DNA of 52,210 nucleotides from Planctomycetaceae bacterium. Lineage in GTDB: Bacteria > Planctomycetota > Planctomycetia > Planctomycetales > Planctomycetaceae. Below are positions 16,917 through 25,712 of this stretch, one piece after another. The stretch covers positions 1-52,210 of the forward strand of contig JAGQQG010000041.1 in the NCBI GenBank assembly GCA_020426325.1, in the 5' to 3' direction. Every line of letters begins with the position of its first letter. Within the stretch, counting starts at the first letter, position 1. The position numbers and the translations under genes were made by a program. The notes beneath the pieces are model-generated. The model made no database searches. It was given only the letters and a program-made list of their open reading frames with translations, and was not told the origin of the DNA.

Positions 16917-18491
16917 TCAATTTCCCCCGGCTCTCAACAGTACTCGCAGACCGAAGATCTCTTCAAAGAGGGTTCGGGCGTGCTGCATCGCAAGTTGTTC
17001 GACGGAGAGATCTGTCAAATGAGGCACGGTGATGACTAACCGGTCCGCTTCAATCTGACATGAGATTTCACGGACGCGCTGGCTGCGGGATGTGTCGAGA
17101 GCATCCGCGAGTCGGAGAATTGCGGCCATTTTCGAGACCGCAACCCGCTGGTTCCTTTCCAGGCTTCCGTAGTACTGGTGAGTCGGCTTGGGAGACGCCC
17201 TGCGGTGGTAGCGGGCCACCAGCGCGACGAGCGTCAGATCGGCCTGTGTCAAACCGAACAGTTCGCTGTTCATGATCAGGTACATGGAATGCTTGTGCAG
17301 ACTCGACTGATTCACAAACGAACCAATTTCATGCAACAGCGCAGCGATGTGCAGGATGAGCGCAGCCCGACTATCTAACTTATGCTCGCTGGACAGAGCA
17401 TCAAACAGTGATCTCGCGAGCAGTGCGACATGAGCCGCGTGTTTGCCGTCAACATGGTACTTGCGGCCCAACTCACGGGCCGAACGGACAATTTGTTTGC
17501 GAAAATCGTCCGTCCAAACATCCGCGGTCGCCATCTCCTGAAGGAGTCCATCACGCAGATTAGCATTGCTGATTCGAATTTGATCCAGGTCAAGAATGCG
17601 AGCGAGTTCGAGGTAGACGAGCATTGCCGGTCCGAGCGTTTCCGCTTCCTGGAATGTCACGCGGTATTTGCGAACGGTTTCATCGGGTGTCAAATGGAGA
17701 ATGTCGTAGGCCAGTTCCCCTAATTCGGCGACTGTCACGAGGCCCAATGATTCCGGATCCCAATCGCGTAGCAGCTCGCGTGCAGCAAACCGCATGTCTC
17801 CCCCCAACGCAATCATCTCTGATCGAACATCCGTGTTGATGTGCTGTGGGAGTTGTTCGAGCGTTCGCTGAATTTGACTCTCCATCAATTCCCGCAGCTT
17901 GTCTGGCGATGCCCGGTATCCGCTGAGCGACTCACGCAACCGCAATGAACCAAGACGGTACGAGTGTGCATAGGCGACTTCACCGCTCTCCACCAGCAGC
18001 AGTTCGGTACTCCCTCCGCCCACCTCCGAGATGATGACCCGTGACTTCAGAAGTTCTTCATGTTCACGAAGCTGCGGCTGGATGCTGCGGTAGGTGATGC
18101 GATGGACTTCGGTGGTGTCGATCGCATCGACTGTAAACCCCGTTGCAACATAAATCCGATCGAGAAAGGCCAACCGGTTACTGGCCTCTCGAACGGCGCT
18201 CGTTGCGACCACACGGACGTCATCGGAAGAACTGATGCGGTATTCTTCCAGAGTCTGGGCATACCGCCTGAGGACTCGTACGCAGTCCTCAATAGTCTTT
18301 CGGGCGATCTCTCCTTTTGTGAACGTGTCTTTCCCCAGGCTCACGCCTTGCGAAAGAGTTTCGAGTATCCGGACCCCACCCTGGCCATCGATCTCAGCGA
18401 CCGCCATTCGTATCGAACTGGTGCCGACATCGATCACTGCGACCGGACGAGCCGCGGATGCGACAATTGGAATTTCTCCGGACTCTGTCAT
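16917..18491 (-). CDS. ppx: Exopolyphosphatase, Ppx/GppA family with C-terminal HD-like domain
   Basis: 524 residues. The sugar kinase/Hsp70-like phosphatase domain opens with VAVIDVGTSSIRMAVAEI and has EVGGGSTELLLVE in the phosphate-binding loop, then LGSLRLRE. It cuts terminal phosphate from polyphosphate and may also hydrolyse pppGpp. From about residue 325 comes a helical HD-type domain (HAAHVALLARSLFDAL ... HIAALLHEIGSF ... VALVARYHRR); HE replaces HD, as in many Ppx proteins. This two-domain form is usual in bacteria. It starts 40 bases after the ROK kinase gene. Confidence 0.93.
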   Translation of the reverse strand: MTESGEIPIVASAARPVAVIDVGTSSIRMAVAEIDGQGGVRILETLSQGVSLGKDTFTKGEIARKTIEDCVRVLRRYAQTLEEYRISSSDDVRVVATSAVREASNRLAFLDRIYVATGFTVDAIDTTEVHRITYRSIQPQLREHEELLKSRVIISEVGGGSTELLLVESGEVAYAHSYRLGSLRLRESLSGYRASPDKLRELMESQIQRTLEQLPQHINTDVRSEMIALGGDMRFAARELLRDWDPESLGLVTVAELGELAYDILHLTPDETVRKYRVTFQEAETLGPAMLVYLELARILDLDQIRISNANLRDGLLQEMATADVWTDDFRKQIVRSARELGRKYHVDGKHAAHVALLARSLFDALSSEHKLDSRAALILHIAALLHEIGSFVNQSSLHKHSMYLIMNSELFGLTQADLTLVALVARYHRRASPKPTHQYYGSLERNQRVAVSKMAAILRLADALDTSRSQRVREISCQIEADRLVITVPHLTDLSVEQLAMQHARTLFEEIFGLRVLLRAGGN

Positions 18492-18531
18492 TTTCTCAAC
18501 AGTTCACACTTGGGACTGGCCGTCTTGCTCG

Positions 18532-19524
18532 TCATTTGGTTGATTGTCCAACCACCATTTTCTCGGCCCAGGCAGCCGCCCCCAGGACGCCTGCGTCATC
18601 ACCCAGCTCCGTTGCAACGACCTTGAAGGTATCGCGGTAGGCGACCATTACACGGTCCCGTGCCGCTGCCATGACATCTTCCACAAACAGTTTGGGCATG
18701 GCTTCCACCAAGCCTCCTCCCAACACCACAACATCGGGTGAGATGAGATGAATGACTCCTGCTAGAGCCGTTCCGATGTGATGGGCAGCATCTCGCACGA
18801 TCTGCTCGATCGCTTCATCGCCGGCTTTGATCGCATTCGCCAGCGAGCTGCTGCGAATGGAACTCAAGTCCGTCCCGGCAGCCTTCTGCAGGTAAGGGGC
18901 CTCACCGCGATAGACTGAGCGAGCCGCACTCGCTGCCACAGCCAGTCGACTGGCAACAGCCTCCAGACATCCCCGTTGACCGCACCCACACAGCGGACCA
19001 TCAGGAAGGACCGGAATGTGACCGATCTCCACGCAGGAACACTTGCTTCCTCTGAGGATTGCCCCCTCGTAGATGCATCCTCCTCCAATCCCTGTGCCCG
19101 GGAAGACGCCGATGACAGTCCTCACTCCCTTGGCAGAACCGAAGCGGTACTCTCCGTAAACACCGGCATCGACATCATTGGCCACTGCCACGGGACAGCC
19201 AAACTCCTGTTCGAGATGTTTCCTGATTGACACCTTTCCCCAACCCAGGTTGGGAGGGTCAAGAACGACCCCCTTCTCCATATCGATGGGACCGGGACAG
19301 CCGATGCCGATCCCTGCAATCTCTGATGGATCAACATCCGCGTCCTTGAGTGCATCGCGGATCGTTTCTACGACCCGCTCCAAGCCCGCCTTCGTTCCGA
19401 GGTGAGCTTTGGTCTTCTTCCGGTTCCAACCGAGAGGCTTGAAGTCCCCATCGTAGACCCTCGAAAGCATCTTGGTGCCGCCAAGGTCAAAGCCGATCCA
19501 TTTGTTTCGTTGTTCTGCAGTCAT
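18532..19524 (-). CDS. ROK-family sugar kinase (glucokinase-like)
   Basis: 330 residues from the ATG at 19524, which has GGAGAC just upstream; the frame extends to 19578 without support. It phosphorylates glucose or a related sugar. The phosphate loop is GFDLGGTKM, the catalytic Asp lies in AVANDVDAGVYGE, GTGIGGGCIYEG follows, and the zinc site is EIGH plus CGCGQRGCLE. It is first in the polyphosphate operon, so polyphosphate could be its phosphate donor, as in polyphosphate glucokinases of the same superfamily. That is inference: the sequence motifs do not separate ATP from polyphosphate users. The C-terminal DDAGVLGAAAWA is typical. Confidence 0.9.
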   Translation of the reverse strand: MTAEQRNKWIGFDLGGTKMLSRVYDGDFKPLGWNRKKTKAHLGTKAGLERVVETIRDALKDADVDPSEIAGIGIGCPGPIDMEKGVVLDPPNLGWGKVSIRKHLEQEFGCPVAVANDVDAGVYGEYRFGSAKGVRTVIGVFPGTGIGGGCIYEGAILRGSKCSCVEIGHIPVLPDGPLCGCGQRGCLEAVASRLAVAASAARSVYRGEAPYLQKAAGTDLSSIRSSSLANAIKAGDEAIEQIVRDAAHHIGTALAGVIHLISPDVVVLGGGLVEAMPKLFVEDVMAAARDRVMVAYRDTFKVVATELGDDAGVLGAAAWAEKMVVGQSTK

Positions 19525-19790
19525 ATCAGTCTCCTTGCTGTCACCAACGAGAATAGCGGATTGCGGAACCTCTCGCACGTGTCTGTCGACGGGGAAAGAA
19601 GCCTTTGTTTGACTTGGAAAAGGCGTTACGCTTCATGCGTATTTTCGGTGCAAAACTGCACGACTGTGCGGCAACTGACTGCCCGTCGCAGATCAGAATC
19701 TACGGAAAATCAATCTTTGATCGATTGGAAACCTCGAATCGCTGCGTCAGGTACACACTGATGCGTCCTTGTCTGGAATGAGTCCCCATC

Positions 19791-21449
19791 ATGAATGAAA
19801 CTGTTTCCCCCCCGTCTGAAGAACAGCCGACGAGCATTCTGCGACTCATCGGCTCATGGTTAACGGGCTTGCTGCTCTTGGCTGCCGCGGGTGGACTCGT
19901 CTTTGTTTGGGGCATCTGGGACCCTGTGTGGGGGCGCGGGATGCAGATTAGCGTCACCTACGGCATCGTGGTGCTGAGTTCGTTGATCCTCCTCCTCTGG
20001 TTCGCACTCTTCTCAACTTTTCGCTGGTCTTCGATTGCCGGCGCCTTTGCGTTGCTGGTGCTCTTGGCTGGAGGCCTTGCTTACTCCGTGCGGGAGGTTG
20101 AGTTCAGTGGAGACATGGAGATGATCCTGCACTCACGCTGGAAGCCGACGCAGGATCAACTCGTCCAACAACACCGGGAAGCTCAGAACCACGCGGAAGT
20201 TCCGGAGACACAGACGTGGGATGTCTCTGTCATCTCTGATGAAGATGCTCCTGCCTATCGTGGCGTCCATCGGGATGGCATCATCATTGGCCCGCCCCTG
20301 CGAACCGACTGGACAGCTGAACCGCCGACGGAATTGTGGCGACAGCCGTGCGGAGGTGGATACTCCTCATTCTCAGTCGTCGACGACTTTCTAGTAACAC
20401 TTGAGCAGCGTGGAGACAACGAAGCGATCGTCTGTTACGACACCTCGACCGGTTACGAACGTTGGGTGTACGAGTATCCTGCTTCATTTTCCGAACCACT
20501 CGGCGGATGGGGACCTCGTTCAACCCCCACCATTGACGGGGACACCGTGTTTTCCTTCGGGGCATTGGGGGATGCGGTCGCGGTCGATCTGTTGACTGGC
20601 GAAGTGCGCTGGTCACGAGACCTGCTCGCTGAGAACCGCAAGCCGGTCCAATGGGGAATGTGCGGCTCACCGCTCGTTGTTGGAGAACAGGTGATCTTCG
20701 AGGCTGGCGGGCCTGAAGGAGATGGCCTCATCTCATTGAACCGGGACACGGGTGAAGTCCTCTGGCAACGACCGGGCATCGATCTGTTGAATGCACCAGA
20801 AGTGAAGAATCGAGCCGGGTACAGTTCACCGCAGTTGGACACGATCGACGGTGTTGAACAGATACTGATCTTTGACGGCGAGGGACTTCGCAGTCACGAC
20901 GTCACGACGGGCGAGCAATTGTGGTTCCACCCGTTCCGGAACGATCCGGGGGTAAGTGTCGCCCAACCCATCGTGTTCGAGGATGGACGCATTTTTCTTG
21001 CGATGAGCTACGGCGTTGGGTGCACCATGATTCGGATCTCGCGGAATGGCGAAGCTTGGGCGGAGCCCGAGGAACTGTGGAGCAACAAGAACATGAAGTG
21101 CAAATTCACCAGCCCGGTGCTGCACGACGGCTACCTTTATGGCCTGGACGAGGGAATTCTCGTGTGCATCGACCCCGAGACGGGTGAACGCAAGTGGAAG
21201 GGGGGGGACGACGGGTTGCGAGGACGCTTCTATCACGGTCAGATTCTGCTGACGAATGATCTCATCGTCGGCTTCACGGAGAAGGGTGAACTCGTACTCG
21301 TCGAGCCGAATCCAGAGGAATACCGCGAGTTGGCGAACCTGCCCGTGTTCGACACCAAGAAAGTCTGGAACCCGCTCGCCCTCAGTCGCGGTCGCGCGTT
21401 CGTTCGCAGTCATGAGCAAATGGCAGCTTTCGATATTTCTGCCCCATGA
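19791..21449 (+). CDS. Membrane-anchored PQQ-like beta-propeller protein
   Basis: 552 residues. Three hydrophobic helices near the N-terminus (about residues 20-45, 55-75 and 78-98) anchor the protein. From about 165 onwards it has repeated blades with the PQQ-type pattern, e.g. EAIVCYDTSTGYERWVYEY, DAVAVDLLTGEVRWSRDL, GLISLNRDTGEVLWQRPG and ILVCIDPETGERKWKGG. No dehydrogenase active site is seen, so it is probably a BamB-like or scaffold propeller and not a quinoprotein enzyme. Planctomycetes have many such proteins outside the cytoplasm. The start at 19791 follows the divergent ROK operon; the 266 bases between should hold both promoters. Confidence 0.87.
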   Translation: MNETVSPPSEEQPTSILRLIGSWLTGLLLLAAAGGLVFVWGIWDPVWGRGMQISVTYGIVVLSSLILLLWFALFSTFRWSSIAGAFALLVLLAGGLAYSVREVEFSGDMEMILHSRWKPTQDQLVQQHREAQNHAEVPETQTWDVSVISDEDAPAYRGVHRDGIIIGPPLRTDWTAEPPTELWRQPCGGGYSSFSVVDDFLVTLEQRGDNEAIVCYDTSTGYERWVYEYPASFSEPLGGWGPRSTPTIDGDTVFSFGALGDAVAVDLLTGEVRWSRDLLAENRKPVQWGMCGSPLVVGEQVIFEAGGPEGDGLISLNRDTGEVLWQRPGIDLLNAPEVKNRAGYSSPQLDTIDGVEQILIFDGEGLRSHDVTTGEQLWFHPFRNDPGVSVAQPIVFEDGRIFLAMSYGVGCTMIRISRNGEAWAEPEELWSNKNMKCKFTSPVLHDGYLYGLDEGILVCIDPETGERKWKGGDDGLRGRFYHGQILLTNDLIVGFTEKGELVLVEPNPEEYRELANLPVFDTKKVWNPLALSRGRAFVRSHEQMAAFDISAP

Positions 21450-21513
21450 GACAGCTGAGATCGCAACTCAAGGATGCTCGCGAGGTAGCCTGCTGCCCGC
21501 TATCGTAAGCGGC

Positions 21514-22443
21514 ATGAGTGAGCCGACCGCATATCTGAATGGGGCATGGGTCCCCTTCTCACAGGCGACGCTGTCGGTGGCCGACCTGGGGATCGTCCAG
21601 GCAGCCACCGTCACGGAGATGATCCGCACGTTCGGACATCAGCCGTTTCGAGTCGAGCAACATCTGGCACGGCTCCGTGGATCGCTCACGAAAACAGGCA
21701 TCGCCGATCCTGAACTCGTCTCGACCCTTCCCGGTGTGATCGATCGCATCATCCGGGAAAACGCCCCTCTGATTCCCACAGGTCACGACCTTGGAATAGT
21801 GATCGTCATCACCGCCGGGATTCAACCGATGTATGCAGGGGGCTCAGCAATTGCCTCCACGGGAGCCACGGTCTGTGTTCACACGTTTCCGCTGTTATTA
21901 GAGCGATGGGCCGAACACTACCACACGGGCGTCCATCTGATCGTCCCGTCAGTCCGCGCGATGTCGTCTGAGGTCATCGATCCACGCATCAAGTATCGAA
22001 GCAGGCTCCATTGGTTCCTGGCTGACCGCGAAGTCCGCTCGACCGATCCCTCTGCAATGGCACTCTTGGCTGATGAACAAGGCCGCCTCACCGAAACCAA
22101 CAGTGGCAATCTGATCCTGTTCAATGGCCGATCTCTACTCACTCCGCAAGAGGACACAGTGCTGGCGGGCATCAGTCAGGATGTGATCTTTGAATTGGCC
22201 GCCGCGAAGGGAATCGAGAGGCAGCAGCGAGACCTGCATGTCGAGGATGTCTTGAATGCAGCAGAGGCTTTCGTTTCCTCGACAAGCTATTGTCTGCTCC
22301 CGGTCACCAGTATCAACAATCGCCCCATAGGTACTGGTCAAGTCGGTGCGATGTTTCAAGAACTGATCTCAGACTGGTCGGCACTTGTGAAGACAGACAT
22401 CATTGGCCAGGCACAACAGGCAGCACGCGAACGGACCCCATGA
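21514..22443 (+). CDS. Class IV PLP aminotransferase (D-amino acid / branched-chain / aminodeoxychorismate lyase type)
   Basis: 309 residues from the ATG at 21514; the longer frame upstream overlaps the PQQ gene. The product starts AYLNGAWVPFSQATLSVADLG, typical of fold type IV aminotransferases. Lys160 in DPRIKYRSRLHW is the likely PLP lysine, and LTETNSGNLILFN supplies the conserved Glu and Asn. The family covers branched-chain and D-amino acid transaminases and aminodeoxychorismate lyase; these cannot be told apart here. Its stop overlaps the next start (ATGA at 22440-22443), indicating translational coupling to the methyltransferase. Confidence 0.85.
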   Translation: MSEPTAYLNGAWVPFSQATLSVADLGIVQAATVTEMIRTFGHQPFRVEQHLARLRGSLTKTGIADPELVSTLPGVIDRIIRENAPLIPTGHDLGIVIVITAGIQPMYAGGSAIASTGATVCVHTFPLLLERWAEHYHTGVHLIVPSVRAMSSEVIDPRIKYRSRLHWFLADREVRSTDPSAMALLADEQGRLTETNSGNLILFNGRSLLTPQEDTVLAGISQDVIFELAAAKGIERQQRDLHVEDVLNAAEAFVSSTSYCLLPVTSINNRPIGTGQVGAMFQELISDWSALVKTDIIGQAQQAARERTP

Positions 22444-23108
22444 ATCGATTCACGGAGCATCTCCAGTTTTATCGCCAGTTTCGAGAGCGCTTCGAGACCA
22501 CGGGAGCTGTCGCTCCCAGCAGTCGGTTTCTCGCTCGCGCTCTGACGAGTCCACTGCTCACACGTCAGGGGCCATTGCGAGTGCTGGAAGTTGGTCCAGG
22601 CACCGGAGCGGTGACGAGTGAGATCGTGCGACGTCTCCCCACCGGCAGTCGATTTGACCTGGTCGAGATCAACGAGGAGTTTGCGGATCTTCTGCGTCAT
22701 CGATTTTTGCACGATCCTGATTTTGCCAAGGTGGCTGAACAGTCGTCTGTACATTGCTGCCCGCTTCAGGAGTTTCAGGCGGAAGAACCATTTGACGTGA
22801 TCGTCTCCGGCCTGCCGTTCAACAACTTCCCGGCCCCGCTCGTCGAGGAACTGATCGATCTCTGTCTGTCACTCCTCGCGCCGGGTGGTGAGATGGCATT
22901 CTTTGAGTACATGTTCGTCCGCCCTATTCGCTGTAAGATCTCGCCCGTGGAGACGCGAAACCGTCTGAAGCAGATCGAAGACATCCTGCAACAGCGATTC
23001 TCAGAGTACCGCACCCGGACTGACTGGGTGTTCGTGAACATCCCCCCCGCCTGGGTTCAGCATCTCCGCCGCGAAGCGACCGGAACCGATGCACTGTCTG
23101 CACACTGA
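22440..23108 (+). CDS. SAM-dependent methyltransferase, phospholipid N-methyltransferase-like
   Basis: 222 residues. SAM motif I is VLEVGPGTGAVT (residues 48-59), followed by DLVEINEEF. The stretch VIVSGLPFNNFPAPLVEEL resembles the V-S-x-L-P motif of PmtA-type phosphatidylethanolamine N-methyltransferases, which are distant relatives of rRNA adenine dimethylases. It would methylate a lipid headgroup at the inner membrane face. An rRNA methyltransferase is the alternative, but the usual N-P-Y/F motif is absent. Translationally coupled to the preceding aminotransferase. It ends in a convergent region that contains a dispersed repeat. Confidence 0.75.
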   Translation: MNRFTEHLQFYRQFRERFETTGAVAPSSRFLARALTSPLLTRQGPLRVLEVGPGTGAVTSEIVRRLPTGSRFDLVEINEEFADLLRHRFLHDPDFAKVAEQSSVHCCPLQEFQAEEPFDVIVSGLPFNNFPAPLVEELIDLCLSLLAPGGEMAFFEYMFVRPIRCKISPVETRNRLKQIEDILQQRFSEYRTRTDWVFVNIPPAWVQHLRREATGTDALSAH

Positions 23109-23121
23109 TTCTGGATTTTCG

Positions 23122-23196
23122 CCACGGAGTCCCGGAGGATGATTTGACGAGATTCAGAGCCTCCTCAACCTCTCCGTGTCTCAGTGTCTCCGTGGT
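23122..23196. repeat. Dispersed direct/inverted repeat between convergent genes
   Basis: Bases 23171-23196 hold the near-duplicate units CTCCGTGTCTC and TCTCCGTGG. An 8-base arm, CCACGGAG at 23122-23129, pairs with CTCCGTGG at 23188-23195. Similar CTCCGTGTCTCTGTGGT sequences are, from memory, scattered in planctomycete genomes. Read on the minus strand, this copy supplies the last codons and the stop of the glycosyltransferase gene. It may also form a long stem that ends transcription from both sides. Confidence 0.55.
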
Positions 23197-23917
23197 GAAC
23201 CAATCCTGCGTGATCAGGACAATCGGTATGCCAACGCCGCCATCGCCATAGTGTTCGCATGGCCTCGATGCCGTCACGATATCTCAGCTTCTTGCCTTCA
23301 GCCGCTGTGCGAGGATGATACGCGACGGGCACTTCTCTGATTCGCAGTTTCATACGGCACGCCTTGGCCACGACTTCCGGGCAAAATTCAAATCGTTCGC
23401 ATTGCAGGTCCATGCGCTTCAGGGTTTCGGTGAGCATGGCCTTGTAGCAACAGGCCTCATCGGTCAATCGCTGGCCGTACAGCGATCGGACCATCATGTT
23501 CAGCAGTCTGACACCCGCGCGGAACGACCAGGGAGCTTGAACGGGGACCAGAAAACGCGATCCGATGACGAAATCTGCCTCTTTGTTGAGCAAGGGAAGT
23601 AACAGCGACGGGTAATCTGCGGGGTTGAGTTCGAGATCACCATCTTGAATCACCGCGAACTTTCCGATTGCCTGTGACAGTGCCGAACGAATGGCAGCAC
23701 CCTTACCTCGATTCGTCGGATGATGAACAGCCTCAACTTCTCCTTTTGCAACCCAATGTGCGAGAATCTCAGAGGTCGCATCTGTCGACCCGTCGTTGAC
23801 GACCAGCACCTGCTTTTCAAACGGAGACGCCAGTACCTGTCTCAAGACTTCATCCAATGTGTCTCCCTCGTTGTAGACGGGGATGATCACACTCAACGTC
23901 GGTGTATCTGTTGACAC
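23165..23917 (-). CDS. Family 2 glycosyltransferase (dolichol-phosphate mannosyltransferase-like)
   Basis: About 250 residues from GTG at 23917, which has GCAGGG just upstream; a TTG at 23998 would add 27 residues with no recognisable content. The GT-A fold begins TLSVIIPVYNEGDTLDEVL, with VVNDGSTDAT for the nucleotide sugar and IQDGDLELNP as the D-x-D-like metal site, then GSRF and EVPVAYHPRT. It transfers a sugar, probably to a lipid carrier, from a nucleotide donor. The last ten residues (HHGDTETRRG) come from a dispersed DNA repeat and are unlikely to matter to the enzyme. There are no membrane helices. Confidence 0.88.
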   Translation of the reverse strand: MSTDTPTLSVIIPVYNEGDTLDEVLRQVLASPFEKQVLVVNDGSTDATSEILAHWVAKGEVEAVHHPTNRGKGAAIRSALSQAIGKFAVIQDGDLELNPADYPSLLLPLLNKEADFVIGSRFLVPVQAPWSFRAGVRLLNMMVRSLYGQRLTDEACCYKAMLTETLKRMDLQCERFEFCPEVVAKACRMKLRIREVPVAYHPRTAAEGKKLRYRDGIEAMRTLWRWRRWHTDCPDHAGLVHHGDTETRRG

Positions 23918-24062
23918 ATCGGCCCTGCAAACGGAGTCCACGACGTAATGACATGTACGTGTGTCGGCTAAAGTACCAGACGAATCCTTATGCAGCAATC
24001 AGGAGCGACACTGAAGCGAGAACGCCGAAGGGTCATCAAGTGACCGAGGCCAATAGAGACGT

Positions 24063-25511
24063 TCAGAACAACTCGGGCAGCGGTTGGCCATTCTCGAGGA
24101 CGAAGTAGTGCGGTCGTCCTCGATCGTCGAGATAGGTGCCGTCGACAGGCACTCCCATGTGACGATAGATGGTCGCTGCAAGATCGCCGGGGGTGACCGG
24201 CCGATCAGCGATCTCTCCTCCCTGAAGGTTACTTGCACCGATGACCTGCCCGTGACGGAGTCCACCGCCGGCGAGACTCATCGACATGACGACTGGCCAA
24301 TGGTTACGGCCATCGATGCTGTCCTGGGTCCCCATGAAGGGAGTGCGACCAAACTCACCCATCGCGATCACGAGCACTTCGTCGAGCAATCCCCGTTCTT
24401 CGAGGTCGCTGACCAGCGTGGTCAGCAGATGGTCGAACAAGGGCAACAGTGGCTTCAGGCCCCGTTCGATGCCTCCATAGGGTGGGATATTGTCGCCGTG
24501 ATTGTCCCACGTTCCGGAGGCTGTGTGATAGCTGAGGTCGAGTGTCACGAAGCTGACACCCGCTTCGACGAGACGTCGGGCCAGCAACGCCTGCTGACAC
24601 CAGAGGTGACTCCCGTAGCGATCACGCGAACTGGCTGGCTCGAGCGAGAAATCGAAGGCCTGCTGAGCACGTCGACCGAGCAGCATATCGAGCGCCTGCT
24701 GTCCGTACTCGTCCAGTGCATTCATCGAACCACTCTGGTCGAGACCACTTCTCAAACGGTCCAGATCCTGCATGAGAGAGTTGCGGTCGCTGAGACGATC
24801 ATGATTCAGCGCCCCCGGCAGTTTGAAGACGTTCGCCCCGGTTGTTGTGCCGAGGTCCTTCCCGACCAGATCATAGGCCGGCAGGACTGATGCCTTGTTG
24901 CCATCAAACGGATCGAACTCCTTGCCCAGATATCCGCCCCAGGCAACGTGTGAGTTGTGCTTGTGGAACGTGACGTACGGCGGCATGGCTGGATGATTGG
25001 CACCACGATGCCTTGCGACGATCGATCCAATCGCGGGATAGCGGTCTCCCTTGGCGTTGACGCGCGGAGCTGCGTCACGGTTGCCTGTCTGCATCACCTG
25101 ATTGGGCTGATGATTGCTTTTCGCTGGATCGACCGAGCGAATGATCGTGAAGCGGTCGAGCATGGCCGCTTGCTTCGGCAGATGTTCGCAGATCTGCACA
25201 CCGGGCAAGGCAGTCGAAATGGGGGCGAACGGTCCCCGGTTGTTGAGGGGGCGGTCTGGCTTGGGATCCCAGGTATCGATATGACTGGGGCCGCCGGTCA
25301 TCCAAAGCAGGATCACACTCTTATGACTGATTGATTCGCCGCTGGCTGCTGCCTTGGCCCGAGTCTGCAGGAGTCCGGGCAGGCTCAGCCCTGCGAGACC
25401 CGCCATGCCCGCCTTGAGCATATTCCGCCGACTCAAAACGGTCAGTCCTTCCCGCTGAAGCGGTACGAAACTGTTGAAAGCATGGTCGCCGTGCAGTCGG
25501 GCGTGTGACAT
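24063..25511 (-). CDS. DUF1501 protein, Tat-exported, without DUF1549 partner
   Basis: 482 residues. A twin-arginine leader (LSRRNMLKAGMAGLAGLSLPG) begins around residue 26, so the N-terminus is longer than usual. The classic DUF1501 motif is intact (LLWMTGGPSHIDTWDPKPD), as is VIAMGEFGRTPFMG near the C-terminus, with NHWPVVMSM after it. This is the common form, unlike the altered motif in the protein at 9234-10676. Members are exported and have a sulfatase-like core, with no established reaction. Usually a cytochrome/DUF1549 gene sits beside it; here both neighbours are unrelated. Confidence 0.92.
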   Translation of the reverse strand: MSHARLHGDHAFNSFVPLQREGLTVLSRRNMLKAGMAGLAGLSLPGLLQTRAKAAASGESISHKSVILLWMTGGPSHIDTWDPKPDRPLNNRGPFAPISTALPGVQICEHLPKQAAMLDRFTIIRSVDPAKSNHQPNQVMQTGNRDAAPRVNAKGDRYPAIGSIVARHRGANHPAMPPYVTFHKHNSHVAWGGYLGKEFDPFDGNKASVLPAYDLVGKDLGTTTGANVFKLPGALNHDRLSDRNSLMQDLDRLRSGLDQSGSMNALDEYGQQALDMLLGRRAQQAFDFSLEPASSRDRYGSHLWCQQALLARRLVEAGVSFVTLDLSYHTASGTWDNHGDNIPPYGGIERGLKPLLPLFDHLLTTLVSDLEERGLLDEVLVIAMGEFGRTPFMGTQDSIDGRNHWPVVMSMSLAGGGLRHGQVIGASNLQGGEIADRPVTPGDLAATIYRHMGVPVDGTYLDDRGRPHYFVLENGQPLPELF

Positions 25512-25651
25512 GTTGTCTCCGTCGAGCCAGGTAGGAAAGGGCTCACTTGCGGCAGGTGGTCAGACGACTCTCTGTAAGCAACAGAGAGTCGCATCTCCCA
25601 CAGAATGACAACAGATCGCTCAGCAATCAAGATTGGTCCGTGAATCAAGCC

Positions 25652-25677
25652 GTCATCCCCGCCTGAACGGGGATGAC
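25652..25677. terminator. Perfect 10-bp hairpin downstream of the Cys-rich gene
   Basis: GTCATCCCCG at 25652-25661 pairs perfectly with CGGGGATGAC at 25668-25677 around a six-base loop. It lies 36 bases past the stop of the minus-strand Cys-rich gene. No run of T follows on that strand, so a classic intrinsic terminator is not proven. The same kind of palindrome is a common dispersed element in many bacterial genomes. Confidence 0.45.
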
Positions 25678-25712
25678 AGTCTCTTACTCGCGAGGTCCAA
25701 TCATCTAGTCAA

